Of a DNA stretch of 64,000 nucleotides, positions 34,008-44,139 are shown in pieces. The first letter of the stretch is position 1. Each line of letters opens with the position of its first letter. The DNA lies in contig JALJCR010000003.1 of NCBI GenBank assembly GCA_022953095.1, positions 372,001 through 436,000 on the forward strand. The letters are read 5' to 3'. Made by a program: the position numbers and the translations under genes. The notes under the pieces are model-generated. The model ran no database searches. It had not been told where the DNA came from and saw nothing but the letters and a program-made list of their open reading frames with translations. Origin of the DNA: Qipengyuania sp. ABI-127-1. GTDB lineage: Bacteria; Pseudomonadota; Alphaproteobacteria; Sphingomonadales; Sphingomonadaceae.

Positions 34008-35351
34008 CTATTCCGCGCGGATCTGCCCCAAAAACGCCTCCACGCGCTGTTTGAGCGCGCTGGCCTGACCTTCTAGCTCGGTTGCCGAATTAAGCACTTG
34101 GCTTGCGGCGGTACCGGTGGTGAGGCTGGTTTCGCGGAATTCGTCGATATGCGATGCGACCTCGTCGGTCGAACGGGCGGCGAGATCGATGCTGCGGGCG
34201 AGATCCTGCCCGGCGACCGATTGCTGGTCCACCGCGCTTGCAATCGAAATCGCGGTCGACTCGAGTTCCTTGATCTGCCCGGCGATCGAACGCAGCGCGC
34301 CGACGCTGGCGCCGGTCGAATCCTGCATTGCCCGGATCTGGGCGGCCACGTCCTCGGTCGCGCGGCTGGTCTGGGCGGCCAGTTCCTTGACCTCGCTGGC
34401 GACCACCGCGAAGCCGCGGCCTGCCTCCCCGCCGCGCGCCGCCTCGATCGAGGCGTTGAGGGCGAGCAGGTTGGTGCGCTGGGCGATCGACTGGATCAAC
34501 TCGACGATTTGCCCGACCTGGTCCGCCGAAACCGCAAGGGCGGAAATGGTCTCGTCGGCCCCGTTGGCGGCGTCGGTCGCCTTGCGCGCCAGTTCGGCCG
34601 AATGGGCCGCCTGACGGCTGATTTCACCGATCGACAGGGCGAATTCGTCGGAGGCCGCCGCCGCGGCGGTCACGCCATTATTCGCCTGGTTCATCGACTG
34701 GGAAACGCGCTGCGACTGATCGGCTGCACGCTCCGCGCTGGTTGCCATCCCCGAGGCGGTCACATTCAGTTGGCTCGCCGCAGTCGCCACGCCGCTGACC
34801 ACATCTGCGACTTCACTCTCGAAGGCGCCGGCCATGCGCATCAGTTCAGTCTTGCGTTTTTCCGCCGCTTCCTTGCGGTCGGCGAATAGTTCGTCGAGCT
34901 TGTGACCGGATTTCAGAAACACTTCCAGCGATCGGGCAAGATCGCCGATTTCGTCTTCGCGGTCGAGTCCTGCCACCTCGATGTCGCGGGAGCCCCGGGC
35001 CAGGCGCGACATGCCGTGCGACACGCGGAGAAAGGGTTCGATGACCTGATCGAGTATCAATTTGAGGCTTACGATGCCGCCGGCAAGAGATGTTGCGGCG
35101 ATGGTAATCACCGCGAAACGGGCCGTTTCCGCAAATTCGGGATAGGTCAGACCGATGGCGGCGAGAACCGCAATCACGAGCAGGCCGCCGAGCGTGATAC
35201 CCAATGCCAGCTTTGCCTTGCGCGCCAACGACAAATCCATGAACCAGCGCGACAGCGCCGAATTGCGAGTTCGCGATTGCGAATAGTCTATATCGACATC
35301 CGCGATTTCCTGGACCAACTCGTCGGCCATGATCGAACTGTATGCGGTCAT
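34008..35351 (-). CDS. Methyl-accepting chemotaxis protein, short-sensor type
   Basis: 447 residues. Two membrane helices at about 44-66 and 78-98 leave only a ~10-residue loop outside, so there is no periplasmic ligand domain. HAMP-like segment (about 100-150), then a coiled-coil signalling domain with the conserved hairpin tip [21 protein letters not shown] signal from the membrane or the cytoplasm is likely sensed. No NWETF-type CheR tether is at the C-terminus (ends LGQIRAE). It lies in the che cluster downstream of the second MCP, 57 bp after it. The ribosome-binding site AAGGGG precedes the ATG at 35351. Confidence 0.93.
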   Translation of the reverse strand: MTAYSSIMADELVQEIADVDIDYSQSRTRNSALSRWFMDLSLARKAKLALGITLGGLLVIAVLAAIGLTYPEFAETARFAVITIAATSLAGGIVSLKLILDQVIEPFLRVSHGMSRLARGSRDIEVAGLDREDEIGDLARSLEVFLKSGHKLDELFADRKEAAEKRKTELMRMAGAFESEVADVVSGVATAASQLNVTASGMATSAERAADQSQRVSQSMNQANNGVTAAAAASDEFALSIGEISRQAAHSAELARKATDAANGADETISALAVSADQVGQIVELIQSIAQRTNLLALNASIEAARGGEAGRGFAVVASEVKELAAQTSRATEDVAAQIRAMQDSTGASVGALRSIAGQIKELESTAISIASAVDQQSVAGQDLARSIDLAARSTDEVASHIDEFRETSLTTGTAASQVLNSATELEGQASALKQRVEAFLGQIRAE

Positions 35352-35408
35352 CCCCGTTTACCCCTTTAAGGCTGCGTCAACCGTAAGGGCGGATTGCTTG
35401 CAATCGAG

Positions 35409-37211
35409 TTAAGCGGCGCGCACGTGTTGAAGGAATTGCGACACCTGCGTCTGAAGTGTCATCGCCTGAGCCTCGAGCTCGGTCGAGGAATTGAGCACCT
35501 GGCTGGCGGCCGCTCCGGTCGCGTAGCTGGTCTCGCGAACCTGCACGATATTGGATGACACTTCGTCGGCGGATCGTGCGGCAAGGTCGATGCTGCGGGC
35601 GAGATCCTGCCCGGCTACCGATTGCTGATCCACCGCGCTGGCGATCGATGTGGCGGTACTTTCGAGTTCCTTGATCTGCTCGGCGATCGAGCGCAACGCG
35701 CCGACGCTGGCACCGGTGGAATCCTGCATGGCGCGGATCTGCTCGGCGACTTCCTCGGTCGCGCGGCTGGTCTGGGTGGCCAGTTCCTTGACCTCGCTGG
35801 CGACCACCGCGAAGCCGCGCCCCGCTTCCCCTCCACGGGCCGCCTCGATTGAAGCGTTGAGGGCGAGCAGGTTGGTGCGCTGGGCGATCGACTGGATCAG
35901 TTCGACGATCTGGCCGATCTGGTCCGCCGAAACGGAGAGGGCGGAAATGGTTTGGTCGGCACCGCTGGCGGCAGCGGTTGCCTTGCGTGCCAAGGCAGCC
36001 GAATGGGACGCCTGGCGGCTGATTTCGCCGATCGACATGGCGAATTCGTCCGAGGCGGCGGCGGCAGCGGTCACACCATTCGATGCCTGCTCCATCGAAT
36101 CGGTGACATTGGTCGTCTGGACGGATGCCTGCTCGGCGGTGGAAGCCATCGAGTCGGCCGTGGTCTTGAGCTGAGCGGAGGCAGACGCCACCCCGTTGAC
36201 CACTTCGCCCACAGTCGTTTTGAACCGCTGCGCGAAGCGCGCCATTTCCTGTCTGCGTTCCTTGCGCAGGGCTTCACGTTCCTGCGCCATGCTCTCGATC
36301 TGTCTTGCTGCCTGAAGGAATACCTCCAGCGCACGGGCGAGGTCGCCGATTTCATCGTGGCGGTGTGTGGCAGGGATATGGATGTCCTTTTCCCCATCGG
36401 CGAGGCGCGTTGCGACCGCGGTCATCCGGCCAAGGGTCTGCGATACGTCGCGGCCGAGGAAGCGCGCGCTCATCCAGACAGTGGCAATTCCGGTGGCGGC
36501 GACGACGAAGAAGGCAACGAACAACCACATGATCATGGTTTGCGAACGCGCATCGGATACTTTTCCGATCGCTTCGATGTCCTCGCGGGTCTTCATGGCC
36601 CGGTCCACGAAGTCCTGGCCCTCGAAATAGACGCTGTCGGCGAATTCCTGCCATTGCGTTTGTGAGCCGCGCGATTGCTGCGCTGCCTCGACCCGTGTTC
36701 GCATCGAGGCCAGCATCGCGTTGAGCTGCTCGATCTGTGGCAGGAGGATCGGCGCGGCTTCGGTGACGTGATTTGCCAATCGGCTGAGATCGCGGTCGGT
36801 CTCGGTGAAAGCATCCTGCGCCGAGACGAGATCATTGCGATCTCCCGAAACGGCATAGCGCTGTACGAAGACAAGACCTTCATTGGTGTCCGCCACCATC
36901 CGTTCGCTCAGAAGGGCAGCGGCCGAGATTTCCATTCGCTCGGCCCGCGCACCGAGCGCGAAATATCCGCCCAGAAGCGTTGCGATCAGGCAGAGCAACA
37001 CCACTGCGGCATTGCCTATCGAAATCGCCCGCAGCTTTCCGCCGACCGAAAGGCGCGACGGCCATCGGGCGGTAGTCTGCGCGTCGATCCCTCCATCGCT
37101 GGGATGCGCCCGAGCGGACGCTGCGCGCGACGCGGTTTCCCTCGGGCGATCCTCGGGAGATATCTCGTGTTCGGCGACCATGCCGTTGACCATGTCCTGG
37201 AGCGCGCTCAT
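35409..37211 (-). CDS. Methyl-accepting chemotaxis protein with periplasmic four-helix sensor
   Basis: 600 residues. An unusual cytoplasmic N-terminal extension of about 60 residues precedes TM1 (about 66-90); a ~145-residue helical periplasmic domain follows, then TM2 (about 226-248), HAMP and a signalling domain. The last ~270 residues are nearly identical to the MCP at 34008. The start codon overlaps the GGDEF/EAL gene stop (ATGA at 37208-37211), so translation is coupled with a cyclic-di-GMP enzyme. No CheR-tether pentapeptide is seen. The ligand is unknown. Confidence 0.94.
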   Translation of the reverse strand: MSALQDMVNGMVAEHEISPEDRPRETASRAASARAHPSDGGIDAQTTARWPSRLSVGGKLRAISIGNAAVVLLCLIATLLGGYFALGARAERMEISAAALLSERMVADTNEGLVFVQRYAVSGDRNDLVSAQDAFTETDRDLSRLANHVTEAAPILLPQIEQLNAMLASMRTRVEAAQQSRGSQTQWQEFADSVYFEGQDFVDRAMKTREDIEAIGKVSDARSQTMIMWLFVAFFVVAATGIATVWMSARFLGRDVSQTLGRMTAVATRLADGEKDIHIPATHRHDEIGDLARALEVFLQAARQIESMAQEREALRKERRQEMARFAQRFKTTVGEVVNGVASASAQLKTTADSMASTAEQASVQTTNVTDSMEQASNGVTAAAAASDEFAMSIGEISRQASHSAALARKATAAASGADQTISALSVSADQIGQIVELIQSIAQRTNLLALNASIEAARGGEAGRGFAVVASEVKELATQTSRATEEVAEQIRAMQDSTGASVGALRSIAEQIKELESTATSIASAVDQQSVAGQDLARSIDLAARSADEVSSNIVQVRETSYATGAAASQVLNSSTELEAQAMTLQTQVSQFLQHVRAA

Positions 37212-38746
37212 GCGACTTTTTCATTCCTGTTACTGGAGAGGTTCGGAAGTCCGGCCGGCTTGCCGAGATGCTGGGCGATGTCTTCCGCCGGCATGGCCTT
37301 GAAGTAGAGCCAGCCCTGGATTTGATCGCATCCCGCGGCACGGACCATGGCCGCCTGCTCTTCGGTTTCGACGCCTTCCGCAGTCACAGCCATCTTCATG
37401 GCGCGCGCGACGGTGATGCTGGAAAGCATCATTGCCCGGCTGCCTTCGTCCTCGCTCGCCTGAACCACAAGGCTGCGATCGAGCTTCAGCTTCTCGAAGC
37501 GGAACTGCCGCAGGAAACCGATCGAGGCATAGCCGGTACCGAAATCGTCGAGCGAGATTTTCACGCCGAAGCGCCGGACCACCGCCAGACTGCGTTCCGC
37601 GACCACGGGTTCGAGTACGAGGCAGGTTTCGGTGATCTCCAGCTCGAGGCGTTCGGGGTCGAAGCCGGTTTCCTCGAGGATGTGGCCGAGCTGGATCGGG
37701 AATTCCGGATTGCGCAATTGGGCGGCCGAAATATTGACCGACAGCGTAATGTCGTCCCAGGCGAGCGCATCGCAACATGCCTTGCGCAAAACCCAAAGGC
37801 CGATCGAGTTGATCAGCCCGCTTTCCTCGGCCACTGGAATGAAGATGTTCGGGCCGACATGTTTCCCGTCGGGGCGTTCCCATCTCAACAGGCATTCCAC
37901 TGCCACGATCCGGCGTGAATGGCTGTCGACGAGCGGTTGGTAGTTGAGGCGAAACTCGTTCCTTGCCAGCGCTTCGCGAAGCTCGTCATTCATCTCTCTG
38001 AGCTGTTCGCGGCTCTTGTCGAAACTCGAGCTGAACCATGTGCAGCGCATCTTGCCGCCGCGTTTGGAAGCATACATTGCGATATCGGCGCGCCGGAGCA
38101 GTTCGGACGACGCGACCTCTTCGCGGGGGCTATGGCGGGCAAGGCCCATGCTCGCCCCCAGAGTAAGCCTGCGGTCCTCCACCTGGACGGGTTTGGCAAG
38201 GCGTTCGATAATGCGCCGACACACCCCCTCGAGGAGCGTGCCTGCAACCGGACCGCCGATCATCATCGCGTATTCGTCGCCGCCGAGGCGGTAGACCCGG
38301 GCTTCGCCATCGCTGACCTGCTTGAAGATTTCGGCGCATTCGCGGATCGCCGCATCGCCGACGAAGTGACCATAGTGGTCGTTTATCAGCTTGAAACCGT
38401 CGAGATCGATCATGGCGAGGGCGACTTCGTGGCCCTGTCTGTATTCATGCTGGATATCGGAATGCAGCGCACGGCGATTGGGCAGAAGTGTCAGACTGTC
38501 GCTGCGAGAAAGCTGTTCGACGCGGCGGATGTAGCGGATCCCGATAAATGCTGAAATCGCGGCTGCGATGCTGAACGCCACGGCGCCGAAAACGAGGATC
38601 GAGGACGAAGTCGCGAAGCCGAGAAAGCGATTGGCCAAGGCCACGGACCATGTCAGGAGAAAACTCCCGCCCAGCGCCGCCATGGGGCCAAATAGGATGG
38701 CCCGCGTACCGTCGCTCGCATGCGAGATGTCCGTGCTGGCAGTCAT
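37208..38746 (-). CDS. Membrane GGDEF-EAL protein (diguanylate cyclase/phosphodiesterase)
   Basis: 512 residues. Two N-terminal membrane helices (about 20-40 and 48-72). GGDEF domain with the active-site variant [10 protein letters not shown] near residue 154, so GGDEY; EAL domain with VECLLRW near residue 273 (Glu kept, Ala replaced by Cys) and the intact DDFGTGYAS near residue 398. Both halves could be active; phosphodiesterase activity is more plausible since the metal-binding residues of the EAL domain are kept. It lies between cheR and the MCP genes. Its stop overlaps the MCP start. Confidence 0.94.
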   Translation of the reverse strand: MTASTDISHASDGTRAILFGPMAALGGSFLLTWSVALANRFLGFATSSSILVFGAVAFSIAAAISAFIGIRYIRRVEQLSRSDSLTLLPNRRALHSDIQHEYRQGHEVALAMIDLDGFKLINDHYGHFVGDAAIRECAEIFKQVSDGEARVYRLGGDEYAMMIGGPVAGTLLEGVCRRIIERLAKPVQVEDRRLTLGASMGLARHSPREEVASSELLRRADIAMYASKRGGKMRCTWFSSSFDKSREQLREMNDELREALARNEFRLNYQPLVDSHSRRIVAVECLLRWERPDGKHVGPNIFIPVAEESGLINSIGLWVLRKACCDALAWDDITLSVNISAAQLRNPEFPIQLGHILEETGFDPERLELEITETCLVLEPVVAERSLAVVRRFGVKISLDDFGTGYASIGFLRQFRFEKLKLDRSLVVQASEDEGSRAMMLSSITVARAMKMAVTAEGVETEEQAAMVRAAGCDQIQGWLYFKAMPAEDIAQHLGKPAGLPNLSSNRNEKVA

Positions 38747-38851
38747 CCTTCCCGACGCGTCCCTCTTACGACCCTTGGCGACGGAGTAAATTGCATTCGC
38801 TAAAGAAGCGTAAACCGGCGGTTTACCTTGTCCTGTCGTCGTCCTTGCGGG

Positions 38852-39715
38852 CTAGGTGGCCGCTGCGCGCAGGCGCGGCCGGAGATTCGCCCGCTCCGCC
38901 AGAACAGGGCTGTAAAGCGAGGATCCGAACTCTGCCGGTTTGAATTTCGCGGTCTGCCCCACCACGGTTTCCCCCGCGCCGAGCATCAGCCATCCATCGG
39001 GGGCGATACCGCTGGCCAGCCTGTCGAAGGCGACGGCGCGCGTTTCGGGATCGAAATAGAGCAGCACGTTTCGGCACATGACCAGATCGAAGCGGCCCGG
39101 CGGTGGCGGAGCATTGAGGATGTTGTGTTGCTGGAACCGGGTCATGGACCGGATGCTGTCGATCGCCTGCCAATGGCCGTTGTCCTCGACGAAGAAATTC
39201 AGCATTTGAGAGACGCTGATCCCGCGCTGGATTTCGAATTGGGTGTAGCACCCGCTGCGGGCATGATCGATCGCCTTGCCTGAAACATCGGTGCCGAGAA
39301 TCTCGATCTTCCAGTCTTTCCACCGGTTGGGCTGTTCGGCGAATATCATCGCCAGGGTCAACGCTTCCTGCCCTGTCGAACAGCCCGCCGACCAGATGGT
39401 CAGCCGCTTCTTCCCGTCCCGCTTGCGCGCGAGATCGGGCAGGACCTGATTGGCCAGCACCGAGAAATAGGCCTGATCGCGGAAGAAATAGGTTTCGTTG
39501 TTGAGCAATGCCTCGACCACCCGCGTAGCGAGATGGCGTTCGCCGGGGCGCTCGAGCATGCATGCGAGCTGGTCTACATTCTCTATGCCGAACTCGCGGA
39601 ACAGGCCGGCAAGGGCGCTCGACACACGCCAGCGGCGCCCTTCCGTCAGTTGCTGTCCCGTACGCTGCGCAAGTAAATCGCCGATAATCCGATGCGCGGC
39701 GTCGTCTATCGCCAT
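38852..39715 (-). CDS. cheR: Chemotaxis protein methyltransferase CheR
   Basis: 287 residues from MAIDDAAHRIIGDLL. N-terminal CheR_N helices, then the SAM-binding domain with NNETYFFRDQAYF (near residue 72), WSAGCSTGQEALTLAM (SAM loop near 109) and FDLVMCRNVLLYFD (near 209). It methylates glutamates of chemoreceptors. Ten base pairs of its 5' end overlap the cheB 3' end, indicating coupled translation. It is the last gene of the cheAWYBR unit; 105 bp separate it from the GGDEF/EAL gene. Confidence 0.96.
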   Translation of the reverse strand: MAIDDAAHRIIGDLLAQRTGQQLTEGRRWRVSSALAGLFREFGIENVDQLACMLERPGERHLATRVVEALLNNETYFFRDQAYFSVLANQVLPDLARKRDGKKRLTIWSAGCSTGQEALTLAMIFAEQPNRWKDWKIEILGTDVSGKAIDHARSGCYTQFEIQRGISVSQMLNFFVEDNGHWQAIDSIRSMTRFQQHNILNAPPPPGRFDLVMCRNVLLYFDPETRAVAFDRLASGIAPDGWLMLGAGETVVGQTAKFKPAEFGSSLYSPVLAERANLRPRLRAAAT

Positions 39716-40803
39716 GCGTCGGCTCCCGCGCCAGACAGCAATTTGTCGGCAAGGTCGGCGGGGGGCAGGACGGCGCTGGCAAGGCCCAATTCGGTAACGG
39801 CACGGGGCATGCCCCAGACTGCGCAGGTTTCGGCGCTCTGCGCGAAAATCGTGCCGCCGGCCGATGCGATGGATTGCGCGCCGTCGGTTCCGTCGCGCCC
39901 CATGCCGGACAAGAGTACCGCCGCGACATGTCCGTCGTAAGCTTCGGCCAGGGTCTCGAACATCGGATCGACCGATGGCATGCACCCGCTTTTGACCGGA
40001 TGGTAGGCCAGTCCCAGCACGCGGCAGCCCGTTGATTTGCGGGCAACCATATGGCCGTGGCCCGGTGCGATATAGATCTTGCCTCGTTCGATCTCGATCC
40101 CTTCATCCGCAAGGATCGCGTCGCGGCCTGCGGCCAGTTTCATTTGCTGCGCGAAGACCGGGATGAAGCTGGAGGGCAGATGCTGGGTGATCAGGATCGG
40201 CAGATCGAAATTGGCCGGTATCTGGCGCAGGAACAGGTTCAATGCATGGATGCCGCCTGTCGAAGCGCCGATGGCCACGACCTTGGGGGGCTTGCCTGCC
40301 CCCTTCCTGGTGCCCGAGGCCCGGACCATCTCGGACGGGCCGGGTTCCGAAACACCCTTGAGCGCCCGGATCTTGTCGAGCAGAGTGGATTTGTATTCAT
40401 CATCGAAACCGCCGGGGCGGGGCTTGAGCATGGTATCCGCAGCGCCCAAAGACAGGGCGCTCACCGTTGCTTCCGCGCCATCGGCGGTGAGCGAGGAAAT
40501 CACCAGAACCTGCGTGTCGGGCGCCGCTTCGAGGATTTTGGGCAGCGCTTCCAATCCGCCCATTCCCGGCATTTCCAGATCCAGCAGGATCACGTCCGGC
40601 TTGACCGAAGCGAGTTCGGCGAGGCCGCTTTCCGCAGTGCTTGCGGTTGCCACGATGCGCATGTCGTTTTCCTGGGCGATCATGCGCGAAAAGACCGTGC
40701 GGACGGTGAGTGAATCGTCGACGATCATGACTCTCACCGGATCGGCGCAGGACTTGTCCTGTGTATCCGATGTCAGGTCTGCGGAATTGAAGAGTGCGCC
40801 CAT
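39706..40803 (-). CDS. cheB: Chemotaxis methylesterase/glutamine deamidase CheB
   Basis: 365 residues. N-terminal receiver domain with MIVDDS and phosphoacceptor in VILLDLEMPGMGG (near residue 75); C-terminal methylesterase with GASTGG (Ser near 179), ITQHLP (His near 206) and GMGRDG (Asp near 301). The enzyme removes methyl groups from receptors and resets adaptation. A GAGGAGG ribosome-binding site lies before the ATG at 40803. It is between cheY (11 bp upstream) and cheR. Confidence 0.97.
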   Translation of the reverse strand: MGALFNSADLTSDTQDKSCADPVRVMIVDDSLTVRTVFSRMIAQENDMRIVATASTAESGLAELASVKPDVILLDLEMPGMGGLEALPKILEAAPDTQVLVISSLTADGAEATVSALSLGAADTMLKPRPGGFDDEYKSTLLDKIRALKGVSEPGPSEMVRASGTRKGAGKPPKVVAIGASTGGIHALNLFLRQIPANFDLPILITQHLPSSFIPVFAQQMKLAAGRDAILADEGIEIERGKIYIAPGHGHMVARKSTGCRVLGLAYHPVKSGCMPSVDPMFETLAEAYDGHVAAVLLSGMGRDGTDGAQSIASAGGTIFAQSAETCAVWGMPRAVTELGLASAVLPPADLADKLLSGAGADAWR

Positions 40804-40814
40804 TTCGAGCCTCC

Positions 40815-41180
40815 TCAGGCCATTCCGACAAGCTGCAGCTTGATCTGCAGGGTTTCGTGATCGAAGGGCTTCATGACGTATTCGTCGGCCCCCGCGCTGA
40901 TTGCCTCGCGAATGTGGGCGACATCGTTTTCCGTAGTGCAGAACACCACCTTGGGCTTGTCCCCGCCCTCGCGCTGTCGCAACTGGGTGATGAATTCGAT
41001 ACCGGTCATGACGGGCATGTTCCAGTCCAGAAGGACTACGTCGGGCATGCCGTCATTGCATTTGTCGAGGCCTTCCTGGCCGTTTTCAGCCTCTTCGACA
41101 GTGAAGCCGAGAGTTTCGAGAATGTGCCTCGAAACCTTCCGGATGACGCGCGAATCATCGACGATTAGGCAGGATTTCAT
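40815..41180 (-). CDS. cheY: Response regulator CheY
   Basis: 121 residues, a single receiver domain: MKSCLIVDDSRVIRK, phosphoacceptor in VVLLDWNMPVMTG (Asp near residue 52), and YVMKPF with the conserved Lys near residue 102. It carries the phosphoryl signal from CheA. No flagellar motor gene is in the window, so its target may be a pilus motor, a distant flagellar operon or a non-motility output. Confidence 0.95.
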   Translation of the reverse strand: MKSCLIVDDSRVIRKVSRHILETLGFTVEEAENGQEGLDKCNDGMPDVVLLDWNMPVMTGIEFITQLRQREGGDKPKVVFCTTENDVAHIREAISAGADEYVMKPFDHETLQIKLQLVGMA

Positions 41181-41236
41181 TTCTATGACCTCTGGAGTGT
41201 TCGGCTGGTTGCTAGCGCCTGTAGGTAACTATTCGC

Positions 41237-41671
41237 TTAAGCTGCCCGGGCCACGGGGCCGGCGACGAGCACATCGACATCGATCAGCAGAGTGGGGCCG
41301 CAATCGGTTTCGACCATCCCCCTCGCGGCCATCTGCCATCCGCGACCGAAACCCCCTGGCACCTCGATCGGCTCGCTTCGGGCCTCGCCGACATCATATG
41401 CTTCTTCGACCAGCAGGGCGTAGGAATGCCCACCGACCTGGACGACTGCCGCTCGGCGGTCGGAATCCGGCTCCTGCCCGCCAAATCCCAGCGCAATCTG
41501 GCAGTCTATCACGGTGAGCGCCTGGCTGCGCATGGCGGTCAGGCCGAGAATGAAATCGGGTGCTCCGGGAATCGGCGTGATTTGATCGATCTCGATCACC
41601 GACTGGACACGGGCCGCGGGGATCGCCGCGCGACGGCCCGCGATAAGGCACATCAGAAGAAGATCGTTCAT
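41237..41671 (-). CDS. cheW: Chemotaxis coupling protein CheW
   Basis: 144 residues. The SH3-like CheW fold is recognisable from the start CLIAGRRAAIPAARVQSVIE, the central LGLTAMRSQALTVIDCQIALG, and the later YALLVEEAYDVGEA. It couples receptors to CheA. The start codon overlaps the cheA stop (ATGA, 41668-41671). The C-terminus GPTLLIDVDVLVAGPVARAA is normal. Confidence 0.92.
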   Translation of the reverse strand: MNDLLLMCLIAGRRAAIPAARVQSVIEIDQITPIPGAPDFILGLTAMRSQALTVIDCQIALGFGGQEPDSDRRAAVVQVGGHSYALLVEEAYDVGEARSEPIEVPGGFGRGWQMAARGMVETDCGPTLLIDVDVLVAGPVARAA

Positions 41672-44076
41672 GCCGTTTTCTCTACTCTGGCTCGTTTCAA
41701 CGCGCTCAGCAGCGCCTCTCGGTCGTATCGATAAATGCTCTCATCATCGTTCTCGGCTGGCTCGGGCTCCGGGCGCAGGCGAATGACGTGGCGGGCGGGG
41801 GATGCAGGCCGCAGATCGTCATCGACCAGTTCGATTGCGACGTCGGTCTCCTCTTCCGCCTCGGTCGACACGCGATAGCCGGCCGCCTCGACCAGTGGTT
41901 CCAGAATGGTGCGTGCCCAGTCGCTGTTCGCAGGCAGGCGGCAGGACGCCGTCCGCCCGGTCTTGCGCGCGGTGTCCTGGGCCGCGAACAACCCATGGCC
42001 GTCGATGACCGGCACGGGTTCGCCGTCGATGAGCGTAACGCCTTCGACAGCGGGATCGGCACTGGAAGGAACGATTTCGCCATCCATATCGGCGGCGTCG
42101 AGCACTTCGCTTACGGCATAGACCACTTCGTGTTCGCCATCGGACAGGCGCAAGAGGCGGCATCGGCCTTCCGGCAGCTCGCCATATTCCAGCCCGAGAA
42201 GCGAGAAGATGGCGCCGTCGATCACCGCCTGCTTGCGCGACCCCTCGATATCGATCGCCTCGCGGGAAATGGTGTCGATCCTGCGGACCAATTCGAGACG
42301 AACGGCGCGGCGGCGTCCGTCGAGGCCGGTGAACAGCATCACAGGCCGGGCCTTGCGTTGCTCGGTCTGTTCCTCCTCGGGCAATGTTCGGGCCATGCTG
42401 CGCATCTCGTCGATCAGCCGGTACTTTTGCGCAATGCTGGGGAGGTCGAGAAGCATCATGGGTCGACCATCGTCCAGCAGGGTCGTGCCCGCATAGAGGC
42501 CGGTTTCCATGATCGCGGGTGCGATCGGTTTCACCACGACATCTTCGTGATCGTAAACCCGGTCGACCGCGAGGGCGAAGACATCGTTCGAGGCCATGCG
42601 GACGAGAACGAGCGTCATGGTTGCCCAATCGATGCTGCCGGGGTCCTCGCTTCCGAGAATTTCGCCCAAAGCGAGGCAGGGCACGCGTTTGCCCCTGAAG
42701 GTGACGAGGCGGCGATCTCCGGCCTCGGCGAAATCGACATGGTCGCTGGATCCGAAGACGATCTCTTCGACATAGCTTCGCGGAATGGCATAGCGCTGGC
42801 CGCCGCTCCCGACGGTGAGCGCGGCGATGATGCTCAGTGTCAGCGGCAGCTTGAGATGAAAGCTGGTGCCTTCGCCTGATTTGGTCGTGACGTCGATCGA
42901 GCCGCCGACATGTTCGATATTGGCGCGCACCACATCCATGCCCACGCCGCGCCCCGATACGGAACTGACTTTTTCCGCAGTGGTAAGGCCCGGTTCGAAA
43001 ATGAGGTGGTGTTTGCGCCTGTCCGACATCTCGTCGATTTCCGCCTGGCTGTATATCCCGGCCGCCACGGCCTTGGCTGCCAGGCGATCCGCATCGATAC
43101 CGCGCCCGTCGTCGCTGATCGCCAAAGTGATTTGGTTGCCCGACTGGCGGGCGGCGAATTTGAGCAGGCCGATCTCGTGCTTGCCGGACTTGATACGCTC
43201 GCCCGGCCCTTCCAGGCCGTGGTCGATCGCATTGCGAATGATGTGGGTCAGGGGATCGCGGACCATTTCGATCATCTCGCGATCCAGTTCCACTTCGCCG
43301 CCTTCGAAATCGACCATCACCTGTTTGCCGAGTTCCGTCGAAAGATCGCGCACCAGGCGGGGCAGGGAGCTGAAGAGATGTTCGAGCCGCTGCATCCGCA
43401 TGCGCGTGATGGAGCTGCGAACTTCGGCGAGAATGGTACTCAGACGATCGAACGGGCCGTCGATCTGCGGGTGATCTCCGGCGTCGCGCAATCGGCGGGC
43501 AAGGTCGTTGCGAGCCAGAACCATGTCCGACACGCCTTTCATCACCTCGTCGAGCAGTTCGGTCGGCAGGCGAATGGTGCGCTGGACGCTTGCACCGCGC
43601 GCCGCTTTGGGGGCAGCATCCGCCTTGCCCTCAGCGGGCGATGCGGCTGTGACCTGTGTGGTTTCTGACGATTTGTGTGGCTCGGCCGAGGGCATGCCAG
43701 GCACATCGGGATGCGGGTTCAGCGCGGCGATCAGCGCATCGTCGCCGCCTTCGGGATGGTCCTCGCCCGCTTCGATGGAATCGATCATTTCGCTGATCCG
43801 ATCGATGATGGCGAGCACTGCGGAAACGAGAGTGCTGTCGGCTTCGCGGCGGCCGGCGCGGCAATCGGCCAGCGCGTCTTCAGCCGCGTGGCTGAGCTTT
43901 TCCAGACGCGGAAAGTCGAAAAAGCCGCAATTGCCCTTCACCGTATGGACGAAGCGGAAAATGGTATCGAGGCGCGCCCTGTCCGACGGATCGGCTTCCC
44001 AGGCGACGATTTCGCCGCCGCTCGCTTCCAGCATTTCCCGGGTTTCCGCGACGAAATCCGCCAGCAGGTCATCCAT
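41668..44076 (-). CDS. cheA: Chemotaxis histidine kinase CheA with extra C-terminal region
   Basis: 802 residues. HPt domain with phosphorylation site FRFVHTVKGNCG (His44), then linker, dimerisation region near residue 165-240 (RLPTELLDEVMKGVSDMV), HATPase with IIRNAIDHGLEGP and ISDDGRGIDADRLAAKAV (about 280-330) and GRGVGMDVV, and CheW-like domain (about 420-560). A further ~240 residues follow: a second CheW-like part (near 580-700) and a degenerate receiver-like end (near 720-800) in which the phosphoacceptor motif is missing. It is the first gene of the cluster. Confidence 0.94.
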   Translation of the reverse strand: MDDLLADFVAETREMLEASGGEIVAWEADPSDRARLDTIFRFVHTVKGNCGFFDFPRLEKLSHAAEDALADCRAGRREADSTLVSAVLAIIDRISEMIDSIEAGEDHPEGGDDALIAALNPHPDVPGMPSAEPHKSSETTQVTAASPAEGKADAAPKAARGASVQRTIRLPTELLDEVMKGVSDMVLARNDLARRLRDAGDHPQIDGPFDRLSTILAEVRSSITRMRMQRLEHLFSSLPRLVRDLSTELGKQVMVDFEGGEVELDREMIEMVRDPLTHIIRNAIDHGLEGPGERIKSGKHEIGLLKFAARQSGNQITLAISDDGRGIDADRLAAKAVAAGIYSQAEIDEMSDRRKHHLIFEPGLTTAEKVSSVSGRGVGMDVVRANIEHVGGSIDVTTKSGEGTSFHLKLPLTLSIIAALTVGSGGQRYAIPRSYVEEIVFGSSDHVDFAEAGDRRLVTFRGKRVPCLALGEILGSEDPGSIDWATMTLVLVRMASNDVFALAVDRVYDHEDVVVKPIAPAIMETGLYAGTTLLDDGRPMMLLDLPSIAQKYRLIDEMRSMARTLPEEEQTEQRKARPVMLFTGLDGRRRAVRLELVRRIDTISREAIDIEGSRKQAVIDGAIFSLLGLEYGELPEGRCRLLRLSDGEHEVVYAVSEVLDAADMDGEIVPSSADPAVEGVTLIDGEPVPVIDGHGLFAAQDTARKTGRTASCRLPANSDWARTILEPLVEAAGYRVSTEAEEETDVAIELVDDDLRPASPARHVIRLRPEPEPAENDDESIYRYDREALLSALKRARVEKTA

Positions 44077-44139
44077 GATACAAGGCCCCTCGTACGATCG
44101 GGAAAGGCTATGGACCAGGATGGTTAACGTTTGGTTTGA

